Shown here piece by piece: positions 34,853 to 46,550 of a stretch of 64,000 nt of DNA. The first letter of the stretch is position 1. Every line of letters begins with the position of its first letter. The DNA comes from Spongospora subterranea f. sp. subterranea (lineage: Eukaryota; Endomyxa: Phytomyxea; Phytomyxea; Plasmodiophorida). The notes beneath the pieces are model-generated. The model searched no databases, was not told where the DNA came from, and saw only the letters and a list, made by a program, of their open reading frames with translations. The translations under genes were made by a program, and so were the position numbers. Location of the stretch: contig JAUGWO010000166.1 in assembly GCA_049724395.1 (NCBI GenBank), positions 1 through 64,000 of the forward strand, written 5' to 3'.

Positions 34853-37052
34853 CTACAGGCCATCATCATCAGCGGCCTCTAATGCTGAAATTCCCCTGTG
34901 GATCACCTATACCAGGGATTGCGACAGTGTTCAACAGATTTGTCGCGACACTTGGCCTAAAGAGGGCGAATACCAGCACAAATATTACTGAAGAACATAG
35001 CAACACACACAACAAATTTCAAATACATATTGGATTGAAGAGCCAGTACGACGGTATTCTTAAACGCCATCGTTTGTAGTCCCTGGAGTGATATCGCAAG
35101 CAGATAAAAATACTGAACTAGATGATAATGATGAAGAACCTTGGGCTCGTCTTGATAAACAAAATCGACGCCTTCAATTGCCTCTGCCAATGTGTCGGCC
35201 ATGTGGACTCTATATGGTCAGACTAGCAATTTTGAATATATTTCAGATCCTCATAGTGATGTTTACTCATTGAATATGATGGCCTTGTGTAAGGCATTTC
35301 TCCCTTCATTGTCACAAGATCGAAATATGAGCTTTTTCAACAATTGCTCCATCGCTTCGAAGCTGAAAACGTATCAGATTTTCTTGACGAATAGTTGTCA
35401 ATGTGGACTAACTCTCGGCGTCGAACTGCCAACAATAATGATCAACGTCCGCCGAGAGAGATCAAGCGGATAATACCCATCCTGAGGGATAATCAGGCAA
35501 TTTATTGGAGTGAGGTCGATCATTTTCTGATTTTCTCATCGCAATAAGTGACAATATCGGAAGACACTGGAGTATTATTGTCAACAGATTAAAATAACGA
35601 AGCAGATCTCGATTATGAACATGGTAAAGGTCAACCCCATTCCATGGATAATCCGACGGCCACTGAACATCCCTGAACGCCAGTTACCATGGAAGGCATT
35701 TGCGAAACACACTGCACGGCTGCGAACTGCCCCAAATATGTGCTATGTGTCCTTTTCGATGAAATCTTTCGTTTATTGCTCTTACAAGGCTAACATTATT
35801 CCCAACCGTGATTTATTCGATCTCTTCAAGAACAAACTTCAGATCATCTTGAAAAACAAAAAACAGGCCCTCAATCATTGTTCCCAATGTGTTTTTTTGC
35901 GATATCGGCTATACATGATCATAATTGCAATTTCAGATACATGTCAGGTCTTCATGGTGAAGTACGCAATCGAAACAATGGCCTTACTTGCCAGAATCTT
36001 AGCCCCAGACGTTAACAGCAACTCCATCGCTTCACTGCTAAAGAGCGTATCAGATATTATTGACGAATAGTCGTCGAAATTGAGCTAACCCTCCGCGTTG
36101 AGCTGCCAAAGATAATGGCGTAATGCAATCACAGTCCGATGCGTCGACATCGGCCCCGAGAGAGATGATCAAGGGGATAATACAGAACCTGAGGGAGTGA
36201 ATTATGAATATATAGATATAATGAGGGCAAACTCATATCTGACATTCCCTTATCTGCCGCCCAATGGAGACATGTTCGTCCTGTCTCATCGCAATATTTG
36301 ACAATATTGTGATTTTCCATCAACAGGTCAACGGCGACGTCATATCTAGTGTGGACAGCAGTAAATTACAGTCCCTGACCTGTGAATCAGTCCATATATG
36401 TATTACCGGTCACTGTATATGGCATTATATAGAGCAGTGCCTTTAACAGTGCCGTCTATTCCATTTACAGTATCCCAATCCGCTCCATTCTCAGTATCAT
36501 AATCCTCACCATTTGAGAAATCGGGTCCCGCTCGATTTGCAGTTACGAAATCCGATTCACATTCAGAATCGAAATCCAATTCACTTGCAGAATCGAAATT
36601 CGATTCACATTCAGAGTCGAAATCCAATTTACTTGCAGAATCGAAATTCGATTCACATTCAGAATCGAAATCCAATTCACATTCAGAATCGAAATCCAAT
36701 TCACTTGCAGTATGGAAATCGCCTTCACTTAGAATATCGAAATAAGCTTCATTTACAGATTCGGAATCCGCTCCATGTGCAGTGCCGGAATCCGATCCAT
36801 TTGAAAAGTCGGGTCCCGCTCCATTATCAGGATAAAGGTCCGCTCCTTTTGAGGCATCGGGTTTTTCTCCATTTACAATATAGAGGAGACCTAGCCCGCT
36901 TCTATAACATTTTTCAATTCTCTGTTGTCAGAACGACAGATAACGAAATTCCCTTACTGATGGTGATCAGGCATAGCCAGGCTGTATCGGATGATGATCC
37001 CCATCACCAACACCACCATGGGTCCTTTATACCTCCCTAATCTCGTCACCAT
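34853..37052 (-). CDS. secreted or membrane ankyrin-repeat protein, copy B (possibly decayed)
   Basis: The start at 37052 gives a hydrophobic leader (MVVLVMGIIIRYSLAMPD) ending at a GTAAGG donor, as in copy A. The next exon is an acidic repeat tract of 11-12 residue units around DFDSECESDFD (about 36540-36750), ending GTVKGTALYNAIYSDR. The following exons hold an ankyrin repeat (DETGRTCLHWAADKGM), a short linker, a Val-rich hydrophobic stretch (KNTVVLALQSNMYLKF) and a final segment ending at 34853. Several exons have lost frame relative to copy A (around 35200-36100), so this copy may be a pseudogene. The function is unknown. A signal peptide on ankyrin repeats suggests a surface or lumenal protein. 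Confidence 0.55.
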
Positions 37053-37645
37053 ATTCCAACACAACACCAGGTTATTATTGCAATCCAATAAGAATGAGAC
37101 CAAGGGGCCAAACACTCGCCAACTCTCAAGTCAAGTGGACGTGCTTGTTTGACCGGCAACATAGCCAGGATACTGGTTATCTTATTATGTTAGAAGACCC
37201 TCATTTAATTAGATTCTCTTGCAATAGTACGTTATTTACTTTTACGGTTTTTATCATGATACTGGATAAGACAATGATAACCGTGATAAAGCAGAATAAC
37301 ATCTCTCTTATTACGGTGCCCTGGGATATACAATGGTCATCCTAATTGCAAGCTATTGGGGCCAGATTGAGGACACAAATAGGCATCACGATGGTCGCCC
37401 ATGGGATATTGTCAGACAGCGATTATTCGTGTCGGAAGTACATCAGGGTAGCTATTGCTAGACTTCGATAGTGGAAATTTGATGTTCTTTTAACAACAAG
37501 GGCGGTATGGATAACGGAGTTGTTCTGAGCAACTGTAGGTTATTTGCAACGGGTCCGATCATGTTTTCATTGTTGAATTGTCATGGCCCTTTACACGTCG
37601 GGTTATTATCTGAGTCTGCTCGACGATCATCATTCCTTCCCGTAA

Positions 37646-38066
37646 CATCATTCCGACCCAGGAACTGCATCACATCCCTGTGTTGCGATCCTGGCCTCAA
37701 ATCACTCCATTGACCAGCATGGTTCACCCCAGGCCCGCGAGTTTCGCGATCGGATCGAGATGGCGTTCACGAAGAGCGTATTGCTGAATAGGGCGATGGA
37801 TGAGCAAATGGGCGGTCATATATCGGCGATTCGTATCTGGTGTCCATCGCTCGCCGCATCTGTTCAGAAGTCGTTCGACGGCAGTCTGGTCGGAAAGTGG
37901 CTGAAATCTAGGAATAAGAAGGATATACGGCCAGGGATCATCCCGATTTCGTCAAGCTGTTACGAGATCTAGACGAGGGAAATGTTGACGAAATCAACCT
38001 CTGATCACGAGGTTCCGATCTTTAATTCGCAAAATGCTATAGATTCCCTAAATGGCAGGGGTTTTG
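37646..38066 (+). pseudogene. partial copy of TMEM242 (end of intron 2, exon 3 and 3' flank)
   Basis: This segment aligns with 43990-44420, covering the 3' part of intron 2, the last exon and part of the 3' flank of the TMEM242 gene at 43566. Because intron sequence was copied with it, it arose by DNA duplication and not through mRNA. Two extra bases (CCAGGGATC against CCAGATC at about 37934) shift the frame before the C-terminus, and there are about a dozen other changes. The first two exons are absent, so it cannot make the protein. It sits exactly between the two ankyrin copies. Confidence 0.85.
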
Positions 38067-38379
38067 GATATCATGACGCCAGGTAAATAACTGCAGGTCA
38101 ATCTTCTCCTGCTGGAAACAATCTTACGATAACTAATTTTATTAATGTAGAAAATCCGATTTACTTTCCTTTGGGTTGAGCTACAAGATTAACTCTTTGA
38201 CTTTCCATTAATACGTAATCGTCTAAATATTGAACAGAAAGTCCTTTTTCAAAAATTGGTGGAGACAGGTTTGTCTACAGGACGAAGAGCTGGCTTTTTC
38301 AAAATTAGCTCACGTATGTTTTCCCTACAAAACGGTTAGAAATTGGGTGAAGGTGAAAAATGTTGACATTATATGCAGC

Positions 38380-40466
38380 CTACAGGCCATTATCATCAGC
38401 GGCCTGTAAAGCTGAATTCCCCTGTCGATCAGCTATACCAGGGATTGCGCCTCTGTTCAACAAAATTGTCGCGACACTTGGCCTATAGAGGGCAAAAACC
38501 AACACAAATATTACTGAAGAACATTGCCAACACACACAACAAATTTCAAAATACATATTGGATTGAAGAGCCAGTACGACGGTGTTCTTAAATACCATCG
38601 TTTGTGGGCCCTGGAGTGATATCATAAACAGACAGAATTCCTGAGCCAGATGATAATGATGAAGAACCTTGGGTTCATCTTGATAAACAGAATCAACGTC
38701 CTCAATTGCCTCTGCCAATGTGTCTGCCATTTGGACTCTATATGATCAGATTAGCAAATTTCTCCGGTCCTCATTAGTGATATTACTCCTTCAATATGAT
38801 GGCCTCGTGTAAGGCATTTCTCCCATTAATGTTCACAATATGGATTCGAGCTCCAAATTTTAACAATTGATTCATCGCATCAGAGCTAAAAAACGTATCA
38901 GATATTATTGACGTATAGTTGTCGATATTGGGCAACTTTCGGCGTCGAACTGCCAAAAATAATGGTGTATTGCCATCATCATCCGTTGCGTCGATATTGA
39001 CAATAATGGGCCCGAGAGAGAGGATCAAAGAAATAATATCCGTCCTGAGGAGGAATCAGGGGATATATGGAAAGAAATCGGTCCCTAACTGACATTCCCT
39101 TATCTACCGCCCAGTGGAGACATGTTCCTCCTTTCTCATCGCAATATGTGACAATCTTGTCGGTCATCGTGTTTTGACACTGGAATGATATTGTCAGCAG
39201 ATCAATCTACTGAACCAGATCTTGATGGTGAACAACCTTGGATTCATCTTCATAAACAGAGCACAGGCCCTCAATTTTTGTTCCGAATGTGTTTGCGATA
39301 TAAATTCTAAATGATCATATTAGCAATCTCAGATACGTGTTAGGTCTTCATGGTGAATTACGCAGTTAATACATTGACCTCATTTTCCAGAATCTTAGCC
39401 CCAGACGTTGACAGCAACTCCATCGCTTCACTGCTGAAGAACGTATCAGATATATTGACAAATAGTCGTCGAAATTGAGCTAACTCTCCGCGCCGAGCTG
39501 CCAAAGATAATGGCGTAATGCGATCACCATCCGCTGCGTTGACATCGGCCCCGAGAGAGATGATCAAGGGGATAATACAGAACCTGAGGGAATGAATTAT
39601 GAATATATAGATATAATGAGGGCGATCTATATCTGACATTCCCTTATCTGCCGCCCAATGGAGACATGTTCGTCCTGTCTCATCGCAATATTTGACAATA
39701 TTGTGGTTTTTCAGCAACAGGTCAACGGCGACGTCATATCTAGTGTGGACAGCAGTAAATTACAGTCCCTGACCTGTGAATCAGTCCATATATTACCGGT
39801 CACTGTATATGGCATTATATAGGGCAGCGCCTTTAACAGTGCCGTCTATTCCATTTACAGTATTCCAATCCGCTCCGTTCTCAGTATCATAATCCTCACC
39901 ATTTGAGGATTCGAGTTCCGCCCCATTTGCAGTACCGAAATCCTCCTCACTTGGGGTATCGAAATCGGCTTCACTTGAAGTATCGAAATCCTCTTCATTT
40001 ACAGTAACGAAATCTTCTCCATGTGCGGTATCATAATCTGCTCCATTTTCAGTGTCATAATCCGCTTCAGTTAAGGAATCGGGTTTCGCCCCATTAACAA
40101 TATCGAAATCTGCTCCATTTGCGGTATCGCCTAATATATAATTAGGATCTTCATTTGCGGTATCGGGTTTCGCGTCATTCAAAGAATTGGAATCCCCTCC
40201 ATTTACAGGATCAAGGTCCGCTCTCTTTGAGGTACCTGGTTTCGTTTGGATTGAGGTATCGGGTTCTTCCCCATTTACAGTATTGAGATTTCGCCCGGGT
40301 CTATATCAGTTGCAATTCTCTGTTCAAGATTTCCTGAATGAGAGATAGGGAGGTTCCCTTACATATACATATGGCAATCAGGCATAGCCAGGCTATATTG
40401 GATGGCAATCCCCAACACCAATGCCACAGTATAACTTGTATACCGGCTCCCTAATCTCGTCACCAT
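38380..40466 (-). CDS. secreted or membrane ankyrin-repeat protein, copy A
   Basis: The start at 40466 encodes a leader (YTVALVLGIAIQYSLA) closed by a GTAAGG donor. Splicing in phase leads to an acidic tract of about 12-residue units such as NGADYDTAHGEDFVTVNEED (about 40290-39800). A GGTAAT donor after YNAIYSD joins YDVAVDLLLKNHNIVKYCDE and the ankyrin repeat GRTCLHWAADKGM. A further in-phase join gives SLGADVNAADGDRITPLSLA. A second ankyrin pair follows near 39150-38790 (GGTCLHWAVDKGM and DDDGNTPLFLAVRRRKL). A hydrophobic segment (about 38620-38480) and a last ankyrin-like end (IADRQGNSALQAADDNGL) complete it. The family is unknown and some downstream joins are unresolved. Confidence 0.6.
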
Positions 40467-40470
40467 ATTC

Positions 40471-41416
40471 CCACTTAACACCAGGTAATTATTGCAATCC
40501 AGTGAGGATAACACCCCGGGCCAGATACTTCCAAATGGCCAAGTCAAGTGGGCGTGCTTGAGTTGGACGGCAACATACCCGGTTAAATGACCAAGTCGGC
40601 ATGTCCTGTTATGTGTCTTTGGTTTTGGCGGCAATTTACCCCAATAGGGCGCCCTTGTATATATCACAAAAGGTACATCCCATATTGCCTTCAATACTGC
40701 ATCAGCTGGCAATTAGGGCCAGATTCAGCATACAAATAGGAATTCTGGAAGGTCGCCCATTGGGCATTACAAAACGATATTCAGGTTGATAATTGAAGCA
40801 GGACAGCTTGTCGCTACAATTCCAATGTTCCACATTGCGATTCTGTTTCAACAACACGGTATGGAAAACGGAGTTGGTTTGAGCAAATGGAGGTAGGTTA
40901 TTGCAACGGATCCAATCATGTTACAACACTTGTATATTCAGGGCCATATTACAGGTCGAGGTTTGCGAGGCCATGGACGGGTGGTTCGAGGGCCTGGAGC
41001 ATTTCCCTGTTTTGAAGTTGAGTTGCCGTAAACGCTTTTTCCTCTGTATTACATATGTGTAAAATGTTACTAACATCGAAGGCAAAACTGTCGAGACACT
41101 CGTAAATTGCAGCTATGTGAGAATAATATGTACTCTTATGCCCATCCGTCGCCAATTCTTTTCTCCAGTTCCCTTCTCCGTAAAGTTCTCCGACAAAGTA
41201 CCTCTTCCCTAATCCCTTTATTCGTTTCCTGACGACAACCCATTTTCGTCTTCGGTAACGTTTTCGATAATTACCACGATATCAGCCCGACTTTCATCAA
41301 TGTTTGTGTTGAACAGATCGATTGAAAAACTGTACCATTTATTCTCGACAATTTGTCTGGCCGCATTATTTGAACTTCGGCCAAATAAGACATTTACTTG
41401 GTGGGCTTCAACGGCA
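40471..41416. other. intergenic, partly duplicated sequence
   Basis: 40471-40950 is the right flank of the ankyrin duplication. From 40950 to the SPAG16 start nothing gene-like is seen on either strand apart from short overlapping frames. Confidence 0.5.
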
Positions 41417-43445
41417 ATGGACGACGATACGTTCTTCTTTGAAGGTAAAGTAATCAGCGGTCAAATTGACAACGAGCTTGTTATATTGAAAGAATGCAAT
41501 AGAGGTGGAAATAGGAGAAGACCTCGATGAAGGAATGAACAATTATGAAGAAGTGCCCGAGGATTTATCTGGCGATAGTGACGATAGCGATCAAGAACTG
41601 AGAAAGGCCATTGATTCCATGAAAAATGGGGTTTCAGCACAATCACCATCAACTCAATCAGAACCGCCCACGATCACCGCCCCAGTTGTTGACGATTTCT
41701 TCCGCAACTTCCTTCTGCACAATCAATTCCACGCGACATTAACCACCTTTCAGGACGAGTATTATGAGCGACAGCAGAAGAATCCAGGAAAAACAATCGA
41801 TATTGGGCTCATTCCTGACGTGTACCGGGAGAATCAGTATCTAGGAAAACAATTGGATCAAAGCCGGCAAGATCTAGAGAAGGCCAAACAGCAAGCGCAT
41901 CTGGCCAGATCAACTTGGGATAAACTCAAGAAGGAGCGCGATTTCCATCGACTTCACCATCGCCGTGTCGTTCAGGAAAAGAACAAACTGGCGAATGATA
42001 TGAAACGATTAAGAAAGGTAAAACACAAACCTTTTGATCCGATTTGTTCTCGTCTCATGCGGACCTTTCAATCTAAAGCTGCTGTGTTTAGCATTATTCA
42101 TCATTCGAGCCAACGATAAAACTGCTTAAAGACAAGTATGAAAACATTATGAAAGAGAAAATGATGATGAAGATTGAACGGGATCGTTTACTCGCCCAAA
42201 TTGAGGTGTTGAATATGTCAAATTAATTTAGATTTTTTTCATCTTTGATGTTGTAGACGCTGAAAATTCAGGTGAACTCACTGGAAAAAGGGGACGTTGA
42301 ACGGGAAGATGGCGATCCGATCGAGAAAGACAAAGGGAATATCGGTTTGAGTGTGAATAACGACACACCGTATCCGCCCGATCGGTTCAATGTCCAGCAA
42401 TTGGCCACAACCGAATCCACCGATCCACCCAATGTCCATAAGTTCACATTGCAGAAAACATTCTCTGGGCACACGATGGCGATATCGTGTGTCGCCAATC
42501 ATCCTCATAAACCTATTGTCGCCACCGTATCCGATGATCGATCATGGAAACTGTGGTCGATCCCAAACGGGGATTTGATAATGAGCGGCGAAGGTCACAG
42601 GTATTCAACCTGAACCAACGACGATTTACTCAATTTTTGAACACGATCATCTTGTTATACAGGGATTGGATCGCATCGTGTTCATTCCATCCTGTTGGTG
42701 GATTATTGGCCACCGCCTCTGGCGATGGAACCGTAAAAATATGGGACTTGATCAATCCCGCTTGTCGGTCAACGTTCTCAGATCATTCACAAGCCGTTTG
42801 GGGATGCGCTTTCCATTCAACAGGTTTGGTTCACCGCATTTTCATCGCCATCATACTCCGCTCTGATCCTCGATTGCAGGGGATTTCCTAATATCGTGCT
42901 CTATCGATCATTCATCCAAGCTATGGGATATTCACAGCGAAAGATGTCGCCATACATTCCGAGGACATGTTGATTCTGTTAACTCGATCGCATTTCAGTC
43001 GTGGTCGAACAGTTTCGCCACCGGTAGTGGTGACAAAACCGTGTCGCTATGGGACATTCGATCGGGGTTATGTGTTCAGACCTTCTTCGGTCATGGCAAC
43101 GCTGTTAATCACGTAGCGTTCAATCTCAGCGGTGAACTAATCGTATCGAGCGACGCTGATGGGATCGTCAAGGTCTGGGATATCAGAGCCGTTAGGGAGA
43201 AAATTCAGATCTCGTGCTCGAATCACGGAACCAGTGTCAATCAGTCGATATTCGATCGGACCGGAACCGTTATCGTTTCGGCCAACGACGATCACAGCGT
43301 TCGTATCGCGAGTATCGTCGACGGGAGTGAATTAGGTGTTCTGGCTGGACACGACGGTAGTGTTCAATCGATCGCCTTCGATTCAACAGGGTCAACACTC
43401 ATATCTGGCGCATCCGATAATACATTCCGACTATGGTCTTTATAA
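41417..43445 (+). CDS. SPAG16: PF20/SPAG16, axonemal central-pair WD-repeat protein
   Basis: PF20 links the central-pair microtubules of motile cilia and flagella. Six exons (41417-41444, 41503-42017, 42092-42205, 42257-42600, 42663-42823, 42880-43445) join in phase to 575 codons, against about 606-631 in Chlamydomonas and human. The N-terminus is acidic, then a LisH-like segment (FFRNFLLHNQFHATLTTFQD), then a coiled coil containing the highly conserved KERDFHRLHHRRVVQEKNKL. HYSSFEPTIKLL follows, then seven WD repeats (for example GDGTVKIWDL, GDKTVSLWDI, SDNTFRLWSL at the end). The presence of this gene implies that the organism builds motile flagella at some stage. Confidence 0.93.
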
Positions 43446-43565
43446 ACCGATTCCCCTTCATTACGGGGCGACACCTACAAAAAACCACCAATTTTCTCTA
43501 TAATATACGGAAACGCGACGGGGCGTTCTTCCGTCGAACCCACGAATCATGGCTCATTATCGATC

Positions 43566-44345
43566 ATGGGATCGTCTACGGATATTGACGGGGATAATAA
43601 GGAAGGCGATGGGGCGATCAGATGGGGATGGATCGGGGTCGGGTCGGTCGGGATCCTATTCGGCGGTGTCGCAATGTTAACAGCTGGGGCCGTATCGATG
43701 TTCACCCGATCCAAGGCGTCCCGTCATCCCGATGGCGCTAGTGTCGCTTGCCGCGCTCTCGCCTATAGCACTGTCTGTTCGATAATCCATTTTTTGGGAA
43801 TTGTTGATCGATATTTCAAATTCTATATTGATATTTTGGGTTTTATTCCTTCTCCAAAGTGTGTTTTTGCACAGTGGGTCGCTCTAAAACATTTTTGAGC
43901 TGAGATTAGGTGATCGTGGGTTTATCGGGCGCCGCTACCCTTGGATTTATCTGTCGATCGTTAGACATCAGTTCGGTAAGGGAATGTATATCATTCCGAC
44001 CCAGGAACTGCATCACATCCCTGTGTTGCGATCCTGGCCTCAAATCACTCCATTGACCAGCATGGTTCACCCCAGGCCCGCGAATTTCGCGATCGGATCG
44101 AGGTGGCGTTCCCGAAGAGCGTATTGCTGAAAAGGGCGATGGATGAGCAAATGGGCGGTCATATATCGGCGGTTCGTATCTGGTGTCCATCGTTCGCCGC
44201 ATCTGTTCAGAAGTCGTTCGACGGCAGTCTGGTCGGAAAGTGGCTGAAATCTAGGAATAAGAAGGATATACGGCCAGATCATCCCGATCTCGTCAAGCTG
44301 TTACGAGATCTAGACGAGGGAAATGTTGACGAAATCAACCTCTGA
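43566..44345 (+). CDS. TMEM242: TMEM242-like mitochondrial membrane protein
   Basis: Small two-helix inner-membrane protein. In animals TMEM242 assists assembly of the ATP synthase c-ring and complex I. Three exons (43566-43772, 43910-43975, 44076-44345) join in phase 0 to 180 codons. Helix 1 is GVGSVGILFGGVAMLTAGAV. The conserved loop DGASVACRALAYST leads into helix 2 (VIVGLSGAATLGFICRSLDI), followed by REFRDRIEVAFPK, which matches EFRxKMQxxxP of the family. About 75 residues follow the usual end of TMEM242 (141 residues in human), so the C-terminal extension is specific to this lineage. The introns are 137 and 100 bases. Confidence 0.75.
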
Positions 44346-44453
44346 TCACGAGGTTCCGGTTCTTCGGTTCACAAAATGATATTTATTCCCTAAAACATAT
44401 CAGAAATGGCAGGGGCTTTTCGCGCATCAACGTCGCCCATCGCATTTAACTGG

Positions 44454-45221
44454 TTAATCTTCGTCGTTAGAATTGGAATCTTCGTCGGTTCCGTCCAGAT
44501 CTCTCCTGCTGCTCTTAACCGCTCCAGTCAACTGGTGCCCATATTTGTATTTTGCGATCAACCGCGTTTTCTTCGCCAGTTTCGCCTCGGTCTTGACCAG
44601 TTTTTCCTGGCACTGTTTGTGAAGGGCTCGTTCGTTTTCCAGCTCCGTTTCGAAATCTTGCGCAATTGTGGTCAGAAACAGTTTACGAGATGAATTCGGT
44701 TTAGAAATTACCAGAAACCGTTATCGGCTTGGGAGTTTTGCCCGATTTTTTTGATGACGAACACTTCTTTGAAGGTGGCGATCGTGACCTGGTTGTCCTC
44801 GTTGACGATGATCGGTCCTGTATCGGATGCTTCCCCAACGGCCGTTTTGACGACTTGGCCGGGCTGGATCGGTTGCGGTCGTTCCACAGCTTGAGGAGCA
44901 GCGGGCAATTAAGGTCGTCCGACGACAGCCATTCATTATCCTTGTCTGGACTATGTCGTGGAACAAATTCATTGAGATATATCGAGAATCTAAAAAAAGG
45001 CGATAAAACCCACTATCCAAGCCATTTTATCTGCAAATCACCAATATAAACAATGTGCCGAATTGGACAATGTTCACTCTAATCACCTTATATTGTTTCT
45101 TTCCTCTGGAATTGGTTCGTTCCGCGACGATCCGTTCCACCTGAGGTCATTGAGCGTCAATGGCGAACGGCGAGGCCAGACAACCAGCAACAACCTCAAA
45201 TTCATGATCTGATCCCGACAT
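44454..45221 (-). CDS. chromodomain protein (HP1/CBX-like, no chromoshadow domain)
   Basis: Likely reader of methylated histone H3 tails in chromatin. Five exons (45221-45195, 45140-45087, 45030-45014, 44950-44712, 44656-44454) join in phase to 179 codons, one exon being only 17 bases. The chromodomain occupies residues about 8-55, with EFEVERIVAER, KKQYKIKWLGYPDKDNEW and LNCPLLLKLW. The aromatic cage positions (F in EFEVE, W in KWLGY, W in DNEW) are all filled. A Ser/Arg/Lys-rich middle (SRSPPSKKCSSSKKSGKTPK) and a charged coiled segment follow, with an acidic end. No chromoshadow domain is present. The gene converges on TMEM242 with 108 bases between stops. Confidence 0.8.
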
Positions 45222-45750
45222 GGATAATTGGGGGGAGGATCCGTCCGCCAACGTTCTCCTATTTCCCTTCCGGTTCCTGTCCAAAAATCTTACCCGGTGT
45301 TGACCTATCTGATCCCTTTTTTCGATAGCCTGCCAGCCAAGCAACGAAATGGGACGGGTCACTCACCTGTTTTCCCACGCTTTCTGATTTGGCGCCAAAA
45401 TATGACCAGCAGAATTTGCCGCAGGACAGTTTAGGGGGCAGTTATTGGTTGGGCTATTTGTTGCGCTGAGTCATTGCATTTTGAGAATTTGGGTGTTGCG
45501 CTGAAATCAAAGTAATCGCAATAAAAAATTGTGAGAATTTGGGCCATGGAATCAATGGGTCCGTTTCTTGATGGAAATGTGGAACATCGATTTGCGAACG
45601 ATTCGCGGGAGTTTAGGGTTTCGTAGTGTGTGAGGATTGAAATAAGCAATTCTAGGGTTTGTGAAAAAATATCGGTCAGGTCGTTTTCTCATCAGGAAGG
45701 TTTATAGAAATATAATTAGAGGGGATTAGCGGCCATCTGCAATTGAATTT
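45222..45750. other. intergenic region
   Basis: Between the start of the chromodomain gene and the stop of MPC2. Only short shadow frames are present. GAATTTGGG occurs twice (45484 and 45534). Confidence 0.4.
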
Positions 45751-46299
45751 TCAGTTGGACCCGGGCTGAAAATATGAATTATGAACTACGCGCCCGAGCT
45801 GGTATAATCCAGAAGCGGCCACGAAAATGTTCACCTAAACAATTCCCCAGAGCATAAAAACGTCAGGGACTCGAAAACGATAGGGAAAAACCACCCCACT
45901 AACACTGAGCAAATTGTAATTCTTTGGTGTAATCTGGGTGGCATATCGAGACCATATAATACCAGTACTGGCCAATGCTAAATTGACAAAACACCCGTTT
46001 CAATTTCAGCCCGATTGATTAGAACGTTTGCATCTGATATACCGATATTCTGGGGAATAGACACGTCTTGAACTGGCTTCGCTAAATCAGCAAAACCCGC
46101 CACCACGAGCCCCCACTATACCAGGATTCACAAATCGGTTGAAAACGATAAATTTGCTCGAAAGAGTGAATACTTTCCACGCTGGAGCCCAAAAGTGAAT
46201 AGTGAATGGCCCGGCAGGGTGGGTACAGAAATCACGGACGGATTGGGGGAGAAAGGCAATGGCTGCCGTCTTGGCCTGTAGCTTAGCGACTAGACCCAT
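45751..46299 (-). CDS. MPC2: mitochondrial pyruvate carrier subunit 2
   Basis: Imports pyruvate across the inner mitochondrial membrane as a heterodimer with MPC1. Four exons (46299-46174, 46115-46043, 45977-45904, 45834-45751) join in phase to 118 codons, the normal family size. Signature blocks are THPAGPFTIHFWAPAWK, then WGLVVAGFADLAKPVQ, then ALASTGIIWSRYATQITPKN with YNLLSVNIFVAASGLYQL. IWSRY and PKNYNLLSVN separate it from MPC1. Introns are 58, 65, 69 bases. No MPC1 partner is in the window. Confidence 0.92.
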
Positions 46300-46550
46300 T
46301 GGAAATGTGGGCTGAGGTGACGCGCGGAGAGATCCAGGTCAATCAATTCCGACGGGTTGGCCAAGTCGCTGGCCAAGTTTACCCTACGGAGTTATCACTG
46401 TTACAATGCGCGATATTATTGCATACGGACTTATTATCATGTGCGATGGGCGATGGCTTATCACCGTTATCAACCCAGACCAACTCATGTCGAACCGCAA
46501 TCAGTTTTCTACAATCAGTAATTATCCGTTTTATTGATCTGTTTAATTGC

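Larger units (their letters stand above)
34615..40950. repeat. direct segmental duplication of about 3 kb, two copies
   Basis: The segment at about 34615-37600 recurs at about 38115-40950 in the same orientation. Each copy holds one minus-strand ankyrin gene. The left flanks match (GTAGAAAATGCG and GTAGAAAATCCG, then TTTGACTTTCCATTA and AACAGAAAGTCC). The right flanks match too (AACACCAGGT then ATTATTGCAATCCA, and AGTCAAGTGG). Copies have diverged by point changes and small gaps, so the duplication is not recent. A fragment of TMEM242 lies between them. Confidence 0.85.

Noticed and set aside
36513-37040. Plus-strand 175-codon frame rich in HIQNRNPI repeats
   Set aside because: It is the complement of the acidic repeat tract of ankyrin copy B. 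The minus strand has the leader exon, the donor site and the paralogue, so it is the coding strand.
43906-44202. Minus-strand 98-codon frame opposite TMEM242, which reads like a protein
   Set aside because: The plus strand gives three in-phase exons with a recognisable family and helices, so the minus frame is its shadow. The similar frame at 37.6 kb is explained by the duplicated fragment.
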